Under the pieces are notes generated by a model that searched no databases, had not been told where the DNA came from, and worked only from the letters and a program-made list of their open reading frames with translations. Below, in pieces: positions 41,929 to 51,763 of a stretch of 64,000 nucleotides of DNA (the stretch's first letter is position 1; each line of letters opens with the position of its first letter). Where the stretch lies: NCBI RefSeq assembly GCF_000993805.1, contig NZ_CP009961.1:86001-150000 (forward strand). The letters run 5' to 3'. The stretch is from Thermofilum uzonense. Its GTDB lineage: Archaea; Thermoproteota; Thermoprotei; Thermofilales; Thermofilaceae. The position numbers were made by a program, and so were the translations under genes.

Positions 41929-44631
41929 ATGAAAAACAAGGTAGCACTTGTTATTGTCCTCCTATTAGCCTTATCAATACTGCTACCACTGCTCAGAGCC
42001 CAACCCCAGGGTCCATGGGTAGATGAGGTCGACTTCTTCGCCGAGAAAGACCCAGCCAAAGTCATCGACATGCTCAGCAAGGGAGACATGCAGATCTACT
42101 TCTCCGACATACGCGCCGACCCAGCTCTTATGCAGAAAATTAAGAGCGACCCCAACCTAAAGTACACGTACTCTTACGGTCTCTACTTTGATTTGACTTT
42201 TAACCCTGTGGGCCCCGAGTTCCCAGCTACTGGAAAGCTCAACCCCTTCTCAGATCCAAGGATACGCGAGGCCATGAACTGGCTCATCGACAGAAACTAC
42301 ATAGCTAACGAGATAATGGGTGGCTTAGCTGTACCCAAATGGCTACCCATCGTCAACGTCTTCCCAGACTACGCTAGGATAGCTGACACAGCCAAGTCCC
42401 TTGAAGCAAAGTATAGCTACGACTTCGACAAGGCCAAGGCCGTAATCTTCGAGGAGATGTCCAAGCTTGGCGCCACATTTAAAGATGGAAAGTGGTACTA
42501 CAAGGGAAGCCCCGTCGAGATAACGATCCTTATACGCACCGAAGACCAGAGGAAGCAGATCGGCGACTATGTAGCGGATCAGTTGCAAAAGCTAGGCTTC
42601 ACAGTCATAAGGAGGTACGGAACCAGCCGAGACCTTGCTCCGCTGTGGATACGCGGAAACCCCGCTGATGGGAAATGGAATATTTATACTGGTGGATGGA
42701 TTACGACCGCCGTCGAGCGTGACTCTGCCAGCAACTTTGGCTTCTTCTATACTCCTCTAGCCAGCTATATGGGGCCACTCTGGCAAGCCTATAAGCCGGA
42801 CCCCATCTTCTACGAGGTGGCAACTAAGCTCTGGAACGGCCAGTTTACCTCAATGGAGGAGAGAACCCAACTAATAGCTAAGGCAGCTGAGCTCGCCCTT
42901 AAAGACTCTGTACGCATATGGCTTGTAGACCAAATAGTCCCGTGGGTTTACCGCAAGGAGGTTCAGTGCGCCTCTGACTTCTCAGCAGGCTTCGACAACA
43001 ACCTATGGCCCATGACCCTTCGCTACGTTGGCAAGGAGGGAGGAACCATAAAGGCTGGGATGCGTGAGGTTTTAGTTGATCCCTGGAACCCTGTCGCCGG
43101 CACCAACTGGGTCTACGACTCGGTGCTCTTAATGGCAGTGGACGACTACGCCTACAGGACAAACCCCTACACAGGCCTCCAAATGGCTAACAGGCTTGTT
43201 AAGGCTGAAGTGTACGCGCTGAAGGGTATAGTGACTCAGTCCAGCAGTGACTGGCTCAAACTCACCTTTGTTGACAAGGTCGAAGTCCCAGCGGATGCGT
43301 GGTATGCTTACGACGTTAAAACTGGGAAAGTCATCACTTCAGGAGAAGCTGGAGTGAAGTACGCCCAGGTAAAGATTGTCGCAAACTATGGTGACGTTCT
43401 AGGCAAGATTAAATATCACGACGGAACAACCATGACTCTCGCCGACTGGCTGATAGGCTGGCCTCTTACCTTCGCACGTGTAGACCCCTCCAGCCCACTT
43501 TACGACAAGTCTGCGATAGCCTCATTCCAGCAATGGAGGGATATGATGCGAGGTTGGAGAATCGTCAGCACCAGTCCTCTAGTCATAGAGTACTACGTGA
43601 ACTATACAGCGCTAGACGCGGAAGCCATAGTCTTCAGCTTCGCGGGCTGGCCATCCAACCCATGGCACATGCTTGCTATTGGAATAAGGGCGGAGGAGAA
43701 GGGCCTCCTCGCGTTCAGTGCAGATAAAGCTGGCGAAATGAACGTTGAGTGGATGAACTATATCGGCGGGCCAAGCCTCGATATACTCTCAAAGATGTTA
43801 AGCGAGGCCCAGAGTGAGGGATACATACCATTTAAAGCCTTCATGTCTAACTACGTTAAGCCAGACGAAGTCAACGCAAGGTACACGGCTTTAAAGAACT
43901 GGTACCAGGCCCACGGCCACTTCTATGTCAGTGCTGGTCCCTTCTACCTTGACAAGGTAGACTACAACGCTCACATAGCTGTGCTGAAGGCTAACAGAAA
44001 CTTCCCCGACAAGGCGGATCGATGGTCCTTCCTTGCCACTCCACCGATACCAGAAGTCAGTGTAAAGGTTCCCGATATAGTGGTGCCAGGCGCCGAGGCT
44101 ACATTTACTCTCAACATTAACGTCGGTGGTAAGCCCTACCCGACCGGGCGCATAGACTTCGTCAAGTACATGGTGCTAGACGCGCAGGGTAACGTATATG
44201 CCAAGGGTGTTGCAACCCCACAAGCCGACGGCGTTTGGATTGTGAAACTATCTGGCGAAGATACTGGAAAACTGACCCCTGGAAGCTACAGGATACTTAC
44301 AATTACCCTGAGCAAGGATGTCGCGACACCAGTACTTGTCGAGAAACCATTCACGGTGACTTCACAGATAGCCTACTTCCAGACGCTCCTCACTCAGGTA
44401 CAAAGCTCGCTTGAATCCAAGTTAGGCTCGCTTCAAGCAGGAATAACCGACGTCAACAACAAGGTCAACAACCTTAGCAGCCGCGTAAGCGGAATCGAGT
44501 CCACACTGAACATGGCTCTAGCCCTTAGCGTCGTCAGCCTCCTCCTCGCGATCGTGGCACTCGCTATGGGTCTTAGAAAGCCAAAAACCGTTGAAAAAAC
44601 TTCACAGGAGGCAACTCAAGTCAAATCGTGA
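41929..44631 (+). CDS. Second peptide/oligosaccharide ABC binding protein, permuted, with Ig-like and coiled-coil tail
   Basis: Signal peptide (1-25). Domain order is permuted as in the first operon: FSDPRIREAMNWLIDRNYI (107-125) comes first, and the usual N-terminal lobe (GGTIKAGMREVLVDPWNPV, 371-389) follows, ending SAGPFYLDKVDY...LKANRNF (about 664-692). Then an Ig-like domain (about 704-815), a coiled coil (820-860) and a C-terminal helix (862-883) as membrane anchor. First gene of the second importer operon. Substrate unknown; not identical to the first protein. Confidence 0.85.
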   Translation: MKNKVALVIVLLLALSILLPLLRAQPQGPWVDEVDFFAEKDPAKVIDMLSKGDMQIYFSDIRADPALMQKIKSDPNLKYTYSYGLYFDLTFNPVGPEFPATGKLNPFSDPRIREAMNWLIDRNYIANEIMGGLAVPKWLPIVNVFPDYARIADTAKSLEAKYSYDFDKAKAVIFEEMSKLGATFKDGKWYYKGSPVEITILIRTEDQRKQIGDYVADQLQKLGFTVIRRYGTSRDLAPLWIRGNPADGKWNIYTGGWITTAVERDSASNFGFFYTPLASYMGPLWQAYKPDPIFYEVATKLWNGQFTSMEERTQLIAKAAELALKDSVRIWLVDQIVPWVYRKEVQCASDFSAGFDNNLWPMTLRYVGKEGGTIKAGMREVLVDPWNPVAGTNWVYDSVLLMAVDDYAYRTNPYTGLQMANRLVKAEVYALKGIVTQSSSDWLKLTFVDKVEVPADAWYAYDVKTGKVITSGEAGVKYAQVKIVANYGDVLGKIKYHDGTTMTLADWLIGWPLTFARVDPSSPLYDKSAIASFQQWRDMMRGWRIVSTSPLVIEYYVNYTALDAEAIVFSFAGWPSNPWHMLAIGIRAEEKGLLAFSADKAGEMNVEWMNYIGGPSLDILSKMLSEAQSEGYIPFKAFMSNYVKPDEVNARYTALKNWYQAHGHFYVSAGPFYLDKVDYNAHIAVLKANRNFPDKADRWSFLATPPIPEVSVKVPDIVVPGAEATFTLNINVGGKPYPTGRIDFVKYMVLDAQGNVYAKGVATPQADGVWIVKLSGEDTGKLTPGSYRILTITLSKDVATPVLVEKPFTVTSQIAYFQTLLTQVQSSLESKLGSLQAGITDVNNKVNNLSSRVSGIESTLNMALALSVVSLLLAIVALAMGLRKPKTVEKTSQEATQVKS

Positions 44632-44633
44632 AA

Positions 44634-44662
44634 TATATTTTTTTCTGATTTTTTATTTAGCT
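44634..44662 (+). terminator. T-rich terminator after the second binding-protein gene
   Basis: AATATATTTTTTTCTGATTTTTTATTTAG lies directly after the stop, with runs of 7 and 6 T. A following 80-base AT-rich stretch ends at the permease start. Probably partial termination between binding protein and permeases. Confidence 0.5.
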
Positions 44663-44742
44663 TTGGCTTGTAATCTATATATTTTTCTTTAAAGTAAAAT
44701 TTTTTAAGAGTATCCGTCTAAAATGTTTAAAGCGTGAAGTAG

Positions 44743-45807
44743 ATGATCCCATGGGGCTTCCTTAAATACATAGTCAAGCGCGCCGTGGTCCTATACTTGA
44801 CAGTGGTCATTGCAATATATGCAACCATTCTCATCGCGAACATGGGTGGTAAAGTAGATGAGATTGTCATAGGTGACATACGGATGTCTATAGGTCAAGC
44901 CATAAGTCAGAATCCACAATACCGTAATCTCCCAGGTGAGGAGAGGGCAAAGCTGATTGAGCAGTTAGTTCAACAAGAGATTCACCGGCGAGGCCTTGAT
45001 ACGCCTTTCTTTGTAAGGAGCCTGATATACTTGAGGGATGCGCTAACATTGGATCTGGGCAAAGCCCTAACCATGCGAAGCGACACGGGCTCAATGTTGG
45101 TGAGAAACATTATTCTCGAGAGGCTACCTAACACTGTGCTTCTCTTCACCACAGTGACTGTAATCAACTTCTTTTTACATCTGTTTGTCGGATTGTATCT
45201 TTCGCGTCATTATGGAAGCCTTTTAGACAAGGCAACAGTGGCTTTATCTCCTACTTCCGTAATCCCGGGATGGTTTTACGGTATATTCTTAATCTTAATA
45301 TTTTATTCCTGGCTGCATGTACTGCCCCCCGGGGGGCTAGTGGATGTTCCACCGCCTGAGAATCCAGTGGACTATGCTTTAAGCGTGCTCAAACACATGA
45401 TACTTCCAATGCTCTCATGGATTATTTCCGGGCTCTTCCTAGGTATTTATGGCAACCGTACATTTTTCCTTATATTCTCTACGGAGGACTATGTTGAGGC
45501 GGCCAAGGCCAAGGGGCTTCCGCCTCGCCTTATCGAAACAAGATACATTTTAAGGCCTACGCTTCCACCCATAATCACTAGTTTTGCCTTGTCTCTTATA
45601 GGGTCGTGGGGCGGTGCAATTATTACCGAGACAGTGTTTAACTGGCCTGGTTTAGGTCTAGTGACATACAACGCTATATCTTCTTTTGACACTCCTGTTA
45701 TAGTTGGAATAACCGTAATCTATGCTTACTTGTTAATGATTACTGTACTGATATTGGATGTGATTTACGGGTGGCTTGATCCTAGGATAAAGGTTCAATA
45801 TAGGTGA
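44743..45807 (+). CDS. dppB: ABC permease, DppB type, second operon
   Basis: 354 residues. KYIVKRAVVLYLTVVIAIYATILIANMG is the first helix; a hydrophilic insertion of about 70 residues (45-115) separates it from the second. EAA loop: YVEAAKAKGLPPRLIETRYILRPTLPP. ATG 44743. Six bases before dppC. Confidence 0.9.
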   Translation: MIPWGFLKYIVKRAVVLYLTVVIAIYATILIANMGGKVDEIVIGDIRMSIGQAISQNPQYRNLPGEERAKLIEQLVQQEIHRRGLDTPFFVRSLIYLRDALTLDLGKALTMRSDTGSMLVRNIILERLPNTVLLFTTVTVINFFLHLFVGLYLSRHYGSLLDKATVALSPTSVIPGWFYGIFLILIFYSWLHVLPPGGLVDVPPPENPVDYALSVLKHMILPMLSWIISGLFLGIYGNRTFFLIFSTEDYVEAAKAKGLPPRLIETRYILRPTLPPIITSFALSLIGSWGGAIITETVFNWPGLGLVTYNAISSFDTPVIVGITVIYAYLLMITVLILDVIYGWLDPRIKVQYR

Positions 45808-45813
45808 AAGGTT

Positions 45814-47244
45814 ATGAGTTCAAGTAGAGGGTTTGCAAAATCGATAATCAATACTCTGAGAGAGCTGGTGAGCTATAAATCAGGGGTTCTTGGCCTTATA
45901 ATGCTCCTTTTACTTGTTGTGTTTTCAATATATACTATCGTGACTATACCCATGGATAGGGCAATAGCAATGTGGCGTGGAGAGGGCGATATGTGGATAG
46001 AAAACCCACGTTTAGCCCCGCCTGAATGGATACAGTTTTTTGTTGGGAAAAACCTTCCCAAGACGATGAAGTTTGATTCACGCGAGATCAGTTTAAACGT
46101 TGCTAAGTCATCAGCTCCTGTTGTCGGCACAAATATGAGAAAGGTTCACATAGAGTTCACCTTCAACTACGAGTATGATGATTTCCCCTCCGAACTCAAT
46201 ATGTTCTTTTCGAGCAACTTTTCCAAAACCACCGGAGCTCCAATCATTACAATCACCTGGGTTAAGCCTAGTGGTGATAGAATAAATCTTGGCGATTACT
46301 ACATGACAGACAACAAGTACAGTCTCTATTTTGTAATTGATCCTATCACGCGTGCCCTCGTCTCGTATGTTCGCCAGAACTACGGTGTCGAGCCCAGTGA
46401 TCTAATAACTAACATACAGTTTCTCTTCGGTAAGTTTACAAAGGAGGCTTTACAGAAGGGGAACTTAGAGGTTGAGAAGGGAACGTATAAAGTTATCATT
46501 GACGCCACCGTCTTTGGTAATGCAGATCTTGACTGCAGGATGATTGTTTATGGTGATGTTTATGGAATTGCCGGAACAGATCACTTACGTAGACCGCTAG
46601 AAATTGCGCTAATGTGGGGCGCTCCTGTAGCGCTTGCTTTCGGTTTGACAGCATCGCTCGTAACAACCTTTGTCGAGATGATAATTGCTACTCTCAGTGG
46701 CTATTTTGGAGGTCTTCTAGATAATTTGATTCAGCGCGTAACGGAAGTATACATGGTGCTCCCCTTCCTCCCCTTCTTGATATTAATTTCAGTCTTTTAT
46801 GGCTTAAACATATGGACTCTCCTCGTGGTCGTAATTATTCTAAGCATATTTGGACCGGGAATTAAGTCTACTAGAGCATTGGTGATGCAGATAAAGGAAT
46901 ATCCATACATTGAGGCCGCGAAAGCATATGGCGCGTCCGACCTTAGGATAATATTTCTATATATTATTCCAAAGATACTACCACCAATAGTCCCTGGCCT
47001 CATCTCGGCTGTACCTGGATACGTTTTTCTAGAGGCGGCCTTGGCTTTACTCGGACTAGGAGATCCATCCTTACCCACTTGGGGGAAGGTAATAAACAAT
47101 GCCTACGAGCAAGGAGCACTTTATAAGGGTTATTACTACTGGGTTCTAGAGCCGTCAGCCTTCCTCATATTCACTGGTCTTTCGTTCGCCCTACTCGGTT
47201 TCGCGCTAGACCGGATCGTTAATCCAAGACTCCGAGAAATGTAG
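45814..47244 (+). CDS. dppC: ABC permease, DppC type, with large extracytoplasmic insertion
   Basis: 476 residues, about 170 longer than usual. Helix 1 is 23-42. Residues 45-250 form a beta-rich insertion outside the membrane, then GTDHLRRPLEIALMWGAPVAL (254-274) replaces the usual GTDxxGRD motif. EAA loop IEAAKAYGASDLRIIFLYIIPKILPP near 370. The insertion may contact the permuted binding protein. ATG 45814. Confidence 0.9.
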   Translation: MSSSRGFAKSIINTLRELVSYKSGVLGLIMLLLLVVFSIYTIVTIPMDRAIAMWRGEGDMWIENPRLAPPEWIQFFVGKNLPKTMKFDSREISLNVAKSSAPVVGTNMRKVHIEFTFNYEYDDFPSELNMFFSSNFSKTTGAPIITITWVKPSGDRINLGDYYMTDNKYSLYFVIDPITRALVSYVRQNYGVEPSDLITNIQFLFGKFTKEALQKGNLEVEKGTYKVIIDATVFGNADLDCRMIVYGDVYGIAGTDHLRRPLEIALMWGAPVALAFGLTASLVTTFVEMIIATLSGYFGGLLDNLIQRVTEVYMVLPFLPFLILISVFYGLNIWTLLVVVIILSIFGPGIKSTRALVMQIKEYPYIEAAKAYGASDLRIIFLYIIPKILPPIVPGLISAVPGYVFLEAALALLGLGDPSLPTWGKVINNAYEQGALYKGYYYWVLEPSAFLIFTGLSFALLGFALDRIVNPRLREM

Positions 47245-47257
47245 AGGTGAAAATGTG

Positions 47258-48229
47258 ATGGCTAATATTGTTTTATCCGTTCGGGATCTATATTTATACT
47301 ATCGAACGAGGAAGGGTGTGGTAAAAGCTGTAGACAAGGTAAGCTTCGACTTAAAGCGCGGTGAAACAATCGCTATTGTTGGCGAGTCTGGATGTGGAAA
47401 AACCTCACTTGCAAGGGCCATAATACGGCTCTTGCCGAGAAATGTCGAGAAGTTTGATGGCGTAATAAGCCTTAATGGAACCGATGTAATGAAGATGGAT
47501 GAGGAGGAGTTCAGGAAACGCGTAAGGTGGCAGAAGATATCTTATGTGTTCCAAGGGTCACAGAACGCTTTGAACCCTGTAATAAAGGTAGGTTTCCAGA
47601 TTGCCGAACCACTTATGATCCACAAAGGTATGGGTAAGGAAGAAGCCCTCGCTGAAGCTAAAAAGTATTTGAGATTAGTCGGAATCCACGAGAGTTTCCT
47701 TGACAGGTATCCCTTCGAGTTAAGCGGTGGAATGAGGCAGAGAGCCGTCATAGCGATGGCCTTGGTGACAAACCCCGACGTAGTCATACTTGATGAGCCT
47801 ACCTCGGCGCTCGACGTTATAACACAAGCTAACATTATAAACCTCTTAAAAAGGATAAAACAAGAGATGAATATTAGCTATATTTTTATTACACATGACG
47901 TCCCACTAACAAGCGAACTCGCAGACAGGGTCGCTGTGATGTACGCTGGACAAATAGTAGAGCTATCAGATGCCGACGAATTCTATGTATCACCCAAACA
48001 CCCCTATTCTGAGAAGCTTATGGCCAGCGTCCCCACTCTACGAACAGACAAAAAACTCGAGTACATCCCAGGGACTCCGCCAAGCCTCATCAATCCACCC
48101 TCTGGCTGTCGCTTCCATCCCCGGTGCCCATTTGCATATGAACGGTGTATTAAGGAAGAACCCCCACTGGCTGAGACAAGCAAGGGATCCCTTGTAAAAT
48201 GTTGGCTTGTTCATGAAGGAAAGAGGTGA
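47258..48229 (+). CDS. dppD: ABC ATPase, DppD type, second operon
   Basis: Walker A GESGCGKTS near residue 45, LSGGMRQRA signature, Walker B VVILDEPTSALD, and C-terminal cysteines in GCRFHPRCPFAYERC and LVKCW. Start ATG 47258; GTG 47255 in the same frame is possible. The segment IPGTPPSLINPPSGC is shared with the family. Part of the second importer. Confidence 0.93.
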   Translation: MANIVLSVRDLYLYYRTRKGVVKAVDKVSFDLKRGETIAIVGESGCGKTSLARAIIRLLPRNVEKFDGVISLNGTDVMKMDEEEFRKRVRWQKISYVFQGSQNALNPVIKVGFQIAEPLMIHKGMGKEEALAEAKKYLRLVGIHESFLDRYPFELSGGMRQRAVIAMALVTNPDVVILDEPTSALDVITQANIINLLKRIKQEMNISYIFITHDVPLTSELADRVAVMYAGQIVELSDADEFYVSPKHPYSEKLMASVPTLRTDKKLEYIPGTPPSLINPPSGCRFHPRCPFAYERCIKEEPPLAETSKGSLVKCWLVHEGKR

Positions 48230-48235
48230 TAGGTT

Positions 48236-49225
48236 ATGAGCGAGGATAAGGTTCTTTTAAAAGCGGAGGACCTCAAGATGTGGTTTGAGGTTAGAAGAGG
48301 CCTCTTCGCCGAACCAATACCTCTACGCGCTGTGGACGGTGTCTCCTTCGACCTGGGTGTGGCTGAGGCTGTCTCTGTGGTCGGAGAGTCGGGGAGCGGT
48401 AAGACAACTCTTGGAAAAACTATTTTGAGGCTATACAAACCCACAGGCGGTAAACTAATCTTTAAGGGTAGAGACATAACCACCTTAGATGAAAAAGACC
48501 TAATGTGGTATAAGAAGGAGACCGGCCTCGTACAACAGGATCCTTACGGCGCCATGCCCTCGTTCATGACGATTTACCGTATCCTGGAAGAACCTCTAAT
48601 TATCCACAAGATAGGTAGTAAGGAGGAGAGAGAGGAGATGGTATTTAAAGCCTTAGAGGAGGTTAGACTAACCCCTGTAGAAGACTTCGCCTTTAAATAC
48701 CCGCACATGCTTAGCGGGGGTCAGTTGCAAAGGGTTGCTATTGCCAGGGCCTTAATACTTAGACCCAGTTTAGTTGTAGCAGACGAACCCGTCTCCATGC
48801 TCGATGCCTCAGTAAGGGTCGAGATTCTCACCCTCATGAGGGAGCTTCAAGAGAAACGAAACATCAGCTTCATCTACATAACACACGACCTGTCAACCAC
48901 GAGGTACTTCAGCGAGAAGATATTCATAATGTATGCTGGACATTTAATTGAGCGTGGACCTACAAAATCTGTTCTACGCAATCCGCTCCACCCATACACG
49001 CGTGCACTGCTCTCCGCGATTCCTGACCCAGACCCTGAGAACAGGAAACGTTTCCGAGATGTTCCACCAGGTGAGCCTCCAAGCCTTATAAATCCCCCAC
49101 CCGGATGCCGTTTTGCGCCCCGATGCCCGTTTGCAACTGACAAATGTAAGCGGGAAGAGCCGCCAGAAATAGAGGTCGAGAAAGATCATTTTGTCAAGTG
49201 CTGGCTTTACGCCTTCTGGTCCTAG
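48236..49225 (+). CDS. dppF: ABC ATPase, DppF type, second operon
   Basis: Walker A GESGSGKTT near residue 50, LSGGQLQRV signature, Walker B LVVADEPVSMLD, and the C-terminal cysteine segment GCRFAPRCPFATDKC. 329 residues. 6 bases after dppD. Its stop overlaps the convergent DUF72 gene by 4 bases; last gene of the second importer. Confidence 0.93.
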   Translation: MSEDKVLLKAEDLKMWFEVRRGLFAEPIPLRAVDGVSFDLGVAEAVSVVGESGSGKTTLGKTILRLYKPTGGKLIFKGRDITTLDEKDLMWYKKETGLVQQDPYGAMPSFMTIYRILEEPLIIHKIGSKEEREEMVFKALEEVRLTPVEDFAFKYPHMLSGGQLQRVAIARALILRPSLVVADEPVSMLDASVRVEILTLMRELQEKRNISFIYITHDLSTTRYFSEKIFIMYAGHLIERGPTKSVLRNPLHPYTRALLSAIPDPDPENRKRFRDVPPGEPPSLINPPPGCRFAPRCPFATDKCKREEPPEIEVEKDHFVKCWLYAFWS

Positions 49226-49944
49226 GCAAGCCCCGTACCATATTTTTCCTGAAAGATTTCTATTAGCCTCCTACCATCACCCAGCATGTCGTGGTTATTA
49301 TTGAAGAAAACATAGGCTTTGACAGGCTTGGCTTCGACTATCCTATCAGCAACCTCGTAAAGTTCTTCATCCATGTATCCATAATTATACCATGTAAGCC
49401 TTCCATGCATTCGTACGTACACGATGCCTTTAATGTTTATAACGCCCATACTGGGCAGCCCCTCGAATAGCGGCGAATCCGGTGTGACGACATAAACGCC
49501 CTTATCCTTAAGTATGTTAAGAGCTTCCATGGTGAACCAAGAAAGATGTCTTGGCTCTATCGCAATCTTCTCACATGTTGCACTGAATAGCTCGATTCTC
49601 TTCACGACTTTTTCATTAAAGGTAAGGCTAGGTGGTAACTGGAAAAGGTAGAAATCAATACTTTCTTCAAGGTCCTTAAACCTTTCAAGAAATCTTTTCC
49701 AGGTTGGAAGAGCTTTTTCGTTAAGCTTTCTAATGTGAGTGATACTCCTGTGAACCTTGACGGACCAACGCAGCTCATGAGCTTTTTTTGACCATTCTTC
49801 GACATTTTCCTCTCTTGGAAAACTGTAAAAGCTCATATTGAGCTCTATGGCATTAAAACCAGACTCGCGTACATACCATTCTATTCCGTCAGGGTTCCAG
49901 TCATAGACCCAGCCGGAAGTTCCCACGAAGAGTTTCATTTTCAT
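49222..49944 (-). CDS. DUF72 protein
   Basis: 240 residues of the DUF72/COG1801 TIM-barrel family: KLFVGTSGWVYDWNPDG at the N-terminus, FNAIELNMSFYSFP, SVKVHRSITHIRKL, YLFQLPPSL, IEPRHLSW and VRMHGRLTWYNYGY. It has no extra domain. The role is unknown. A second DUF72 protein with an extra domain is at 57150. Confidence 0.92.
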   Translation of the reverse strand: MKMKLFVGTSGWVYDWNPDGIEWYVRESGFNAIELNMSFYSFPREENVEEWSKKAHELRWSVKVHRSITHIRKLNEKALPTWKRFLERFKDLEESIDFYLFQLPPSLTFNEKVVKRIELFSATCEKIAIEPRHLSWFTMEALNILKDKGVYVVTPDSPLFEGLPSMGVINIKGIVYVRMHGRLTWYNYGYMDEELYEVADRIVEAKPVKAYVFFNNNHDMLGDGRRLIEIFQEKYGTGLA

Positions 49945-50039
49945 TAACTGTTAAACTGCCACGCTATAAAAATACACCTCGGCTCGACCTACACAATAGA
50001 TAATTAAGTGAGAAAAACAAAACCGTAGTAGGTGGGTCT

Positions 50040-51755
50040 ATGCGGATTAAATCACTTGGAGGGCTACTGGTAATAGTTGTCATGCTTGTAGTTATACCGC
50101 CTAGCTACAGCCAGACACTATACTTCTATGGACGTGTGACTGATCTTCAGTTGAATCCTATAGCTGGTGCACAAGTCTCTGTCTACAGCAACAACCTCCT
50201 AGTAACCTCAACACTCACAGATAAAGACGGAACATTCAATCTACGTTTGCCACCTGGAACCTATGTACTTCGCGCCTATCTTAAAGGCTATGCACCTAGA
50301 GAAATAATGTTAGTTGCTACGCAAGAGAAAGCGGGCAGTCTAGGAACGATTACCCTAGAACAAGCAATAAGTGTCTACACCGAGACAACTCAGCTCACTG
50401 TCCTACAGGGTGACATTCTAAACCTTACAATCAAGCTAGAAAATAAAGGGCTAGACCCTTTGACGGTTAACTTCAAAATAGAAGCTCCTACATCCTGGGT
50501 AGGCTATCTCACCCTTCCTGGAGGATTACGCGTAGACAATATCATGATAGAACCTGGGAGGGAGAAAACTGTTTTCCTAAACCTCCAAGTACCTATGGAT
50601 GCCTTCGGCAAAAATTTTGTAAGGGTTCGCCTTTCCTGGGAAAACCTCACAGCAACAATCGACTATGTTTTTGAAGTACAGCCTAAAAAATGGAATCTTA
50701 TCGAGTTGCCTGCAAGCAGTATAAAGGCATATCCCGGAGCCCAGTTAAAAATACCCTTCACACTCAGAAACCCGTTTACCCTCGATGCTGAAATGGCACT
50801 AACAGTAGAACCTCCTCAAGGCTGGGTTGCGTCTATAGTTGACGCTAACAGCATAACTGTCTCAGGGTTAACTCTGGCTCCAAAAGCTACTAGGCAGCTT
50901 TTTCTCATCCTTTACATTCCTCCCTCAGCTAAACTTGGCCTATACGCAGTGTCAATATATACTGATGTTTCGGGTAGCCGTTTCATAACAAAACTTGATG
51001 TGAGCGTGGAAAGCCGCTATGATCTACTCAACTTGACAGTGGGGGTTTCGAGGCTTAACATTACCGGGGGCTCTTCAACAGTAATACCTCTGATTATACG
51101 TAACGACGGCAATATGGCAACCGTGACTGTTCTAAAAGCTTCATCAAATAATGAGGGAATAAGACCGATTCTAACAGTTTCAGGTCAGGCGGCCTCAACC
51201 TTGTACCTCTTACCGGGAGAATCAAGACAGGTAAACCTCCTGGTTAACGCTTCATCACAAACAGCTCCCGGTCTATACGAGCTTATCGTTCAAGCCAACG
51301 GGACTACAAGTTATACAGCTAAAAAGATCCTTGTCAACGTAGTGGGATCTTACAGCTTTAGAATACTCAACCAGGACTTCCTCATAATCACAGTTCCGGG
51401 CGGCACCGTTACTTATAAAGTAAATGTTGTTAACTCGGGCACGTATCCCTTGCAATCTTTAAATTTATACACGTCCTTTAATCCCGAGAAGCTCCAGGTA
51501 ACAGTCCAACCTGAAAGGCTCTCATTGCTGCCTGGAGAGACAGGTAGTTTTTCGCTTCAGATCAATGTTCCCCCTGATGTACGAGAAGGAGTTTACAATA
51601 TTGTATTCACTGTTGAATCAGGAAGCATAAGAGATACTAGAGTCCTACTTGTATGGGTTCGTCCAGAGGCCAGTTTTAGCTTTACCCTTATCATGGCGGT
51701 TCTAGTGGCCGTTAGCTTTTTCCTCGTATACTATGGAAGGCGAAAGTACGCTTAG
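50040..51755 (+). CDS. Secreted NEW3/CarboxypepD_reg-type surface protein, membrane-anchored
   Basis: Signal peptide (residues 5-24), an N-terminal carboxypeptidase-regulatory-like domain (GRVTDLQLNPIAGAQVSVYSN, TLTDKDGTFNLRLPPGTYVLRAY), then about four NPCBM/NEW3 repeats, each with LPPGtyxL-like or SVxPxxT sequences, and a C-terminal helix (FSFTLIMAVLVAVSFFLVYYG) with RRKYA. 571 residues. It is 8 bases before ccdA and so likely co-transcribed. An extracellular scaffold role is likely. Confidence 0.82.
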   Translation: MRIKSLGGLLVIVVMLVVIPPSYSQTLYFYGRVTDLQLNPIAGAQVSVYSNNLLVTSTLTDKDGTFNLRLPPGTYVLRAYLKGYAPREIMLVATQEKAGSLGTITLEQAISVYTETTQLTVLQGDILNLTIKLENKGLDPLTVNFKIEAPTSWVGYLTLPGGLRVDNIMIEPGREKTVFLNLQVPMDAFGKNFVRVRLSWENLTATIDYVFEVQPKKWNLIELPASSIKAYPGAQLKIPFTLRNPFTLDAEMALTVEPPQGWVASIVDANSITVSGLTLAPKATRQLFLILYIPPSAKLGLYAVSIYTDVSGSRFITKLDVSVESRYDLLNLTVGVSRLNITGGSSTVIPLIIRNDGNMATVTVLKASSNNEGIRPILTVSGQAASTLYLLPGESRQVNLLVNASSQTAPGLYELIVQANGTTSYTAKKILVNVVGSYSFRILNQDFLIITVPGGTVTYKVNVVNSGTYPLQSLNLYTSFNPEKLQVTVQPERLSLLPGETGSFSLQINVPPDVREGVYNIVFTVESGSIRDTRVLLVWVRPEASFSFTLIMAVLVAVSFFLVYYGRRKYA

Positions 51756-51763
51756 GGATCCAG

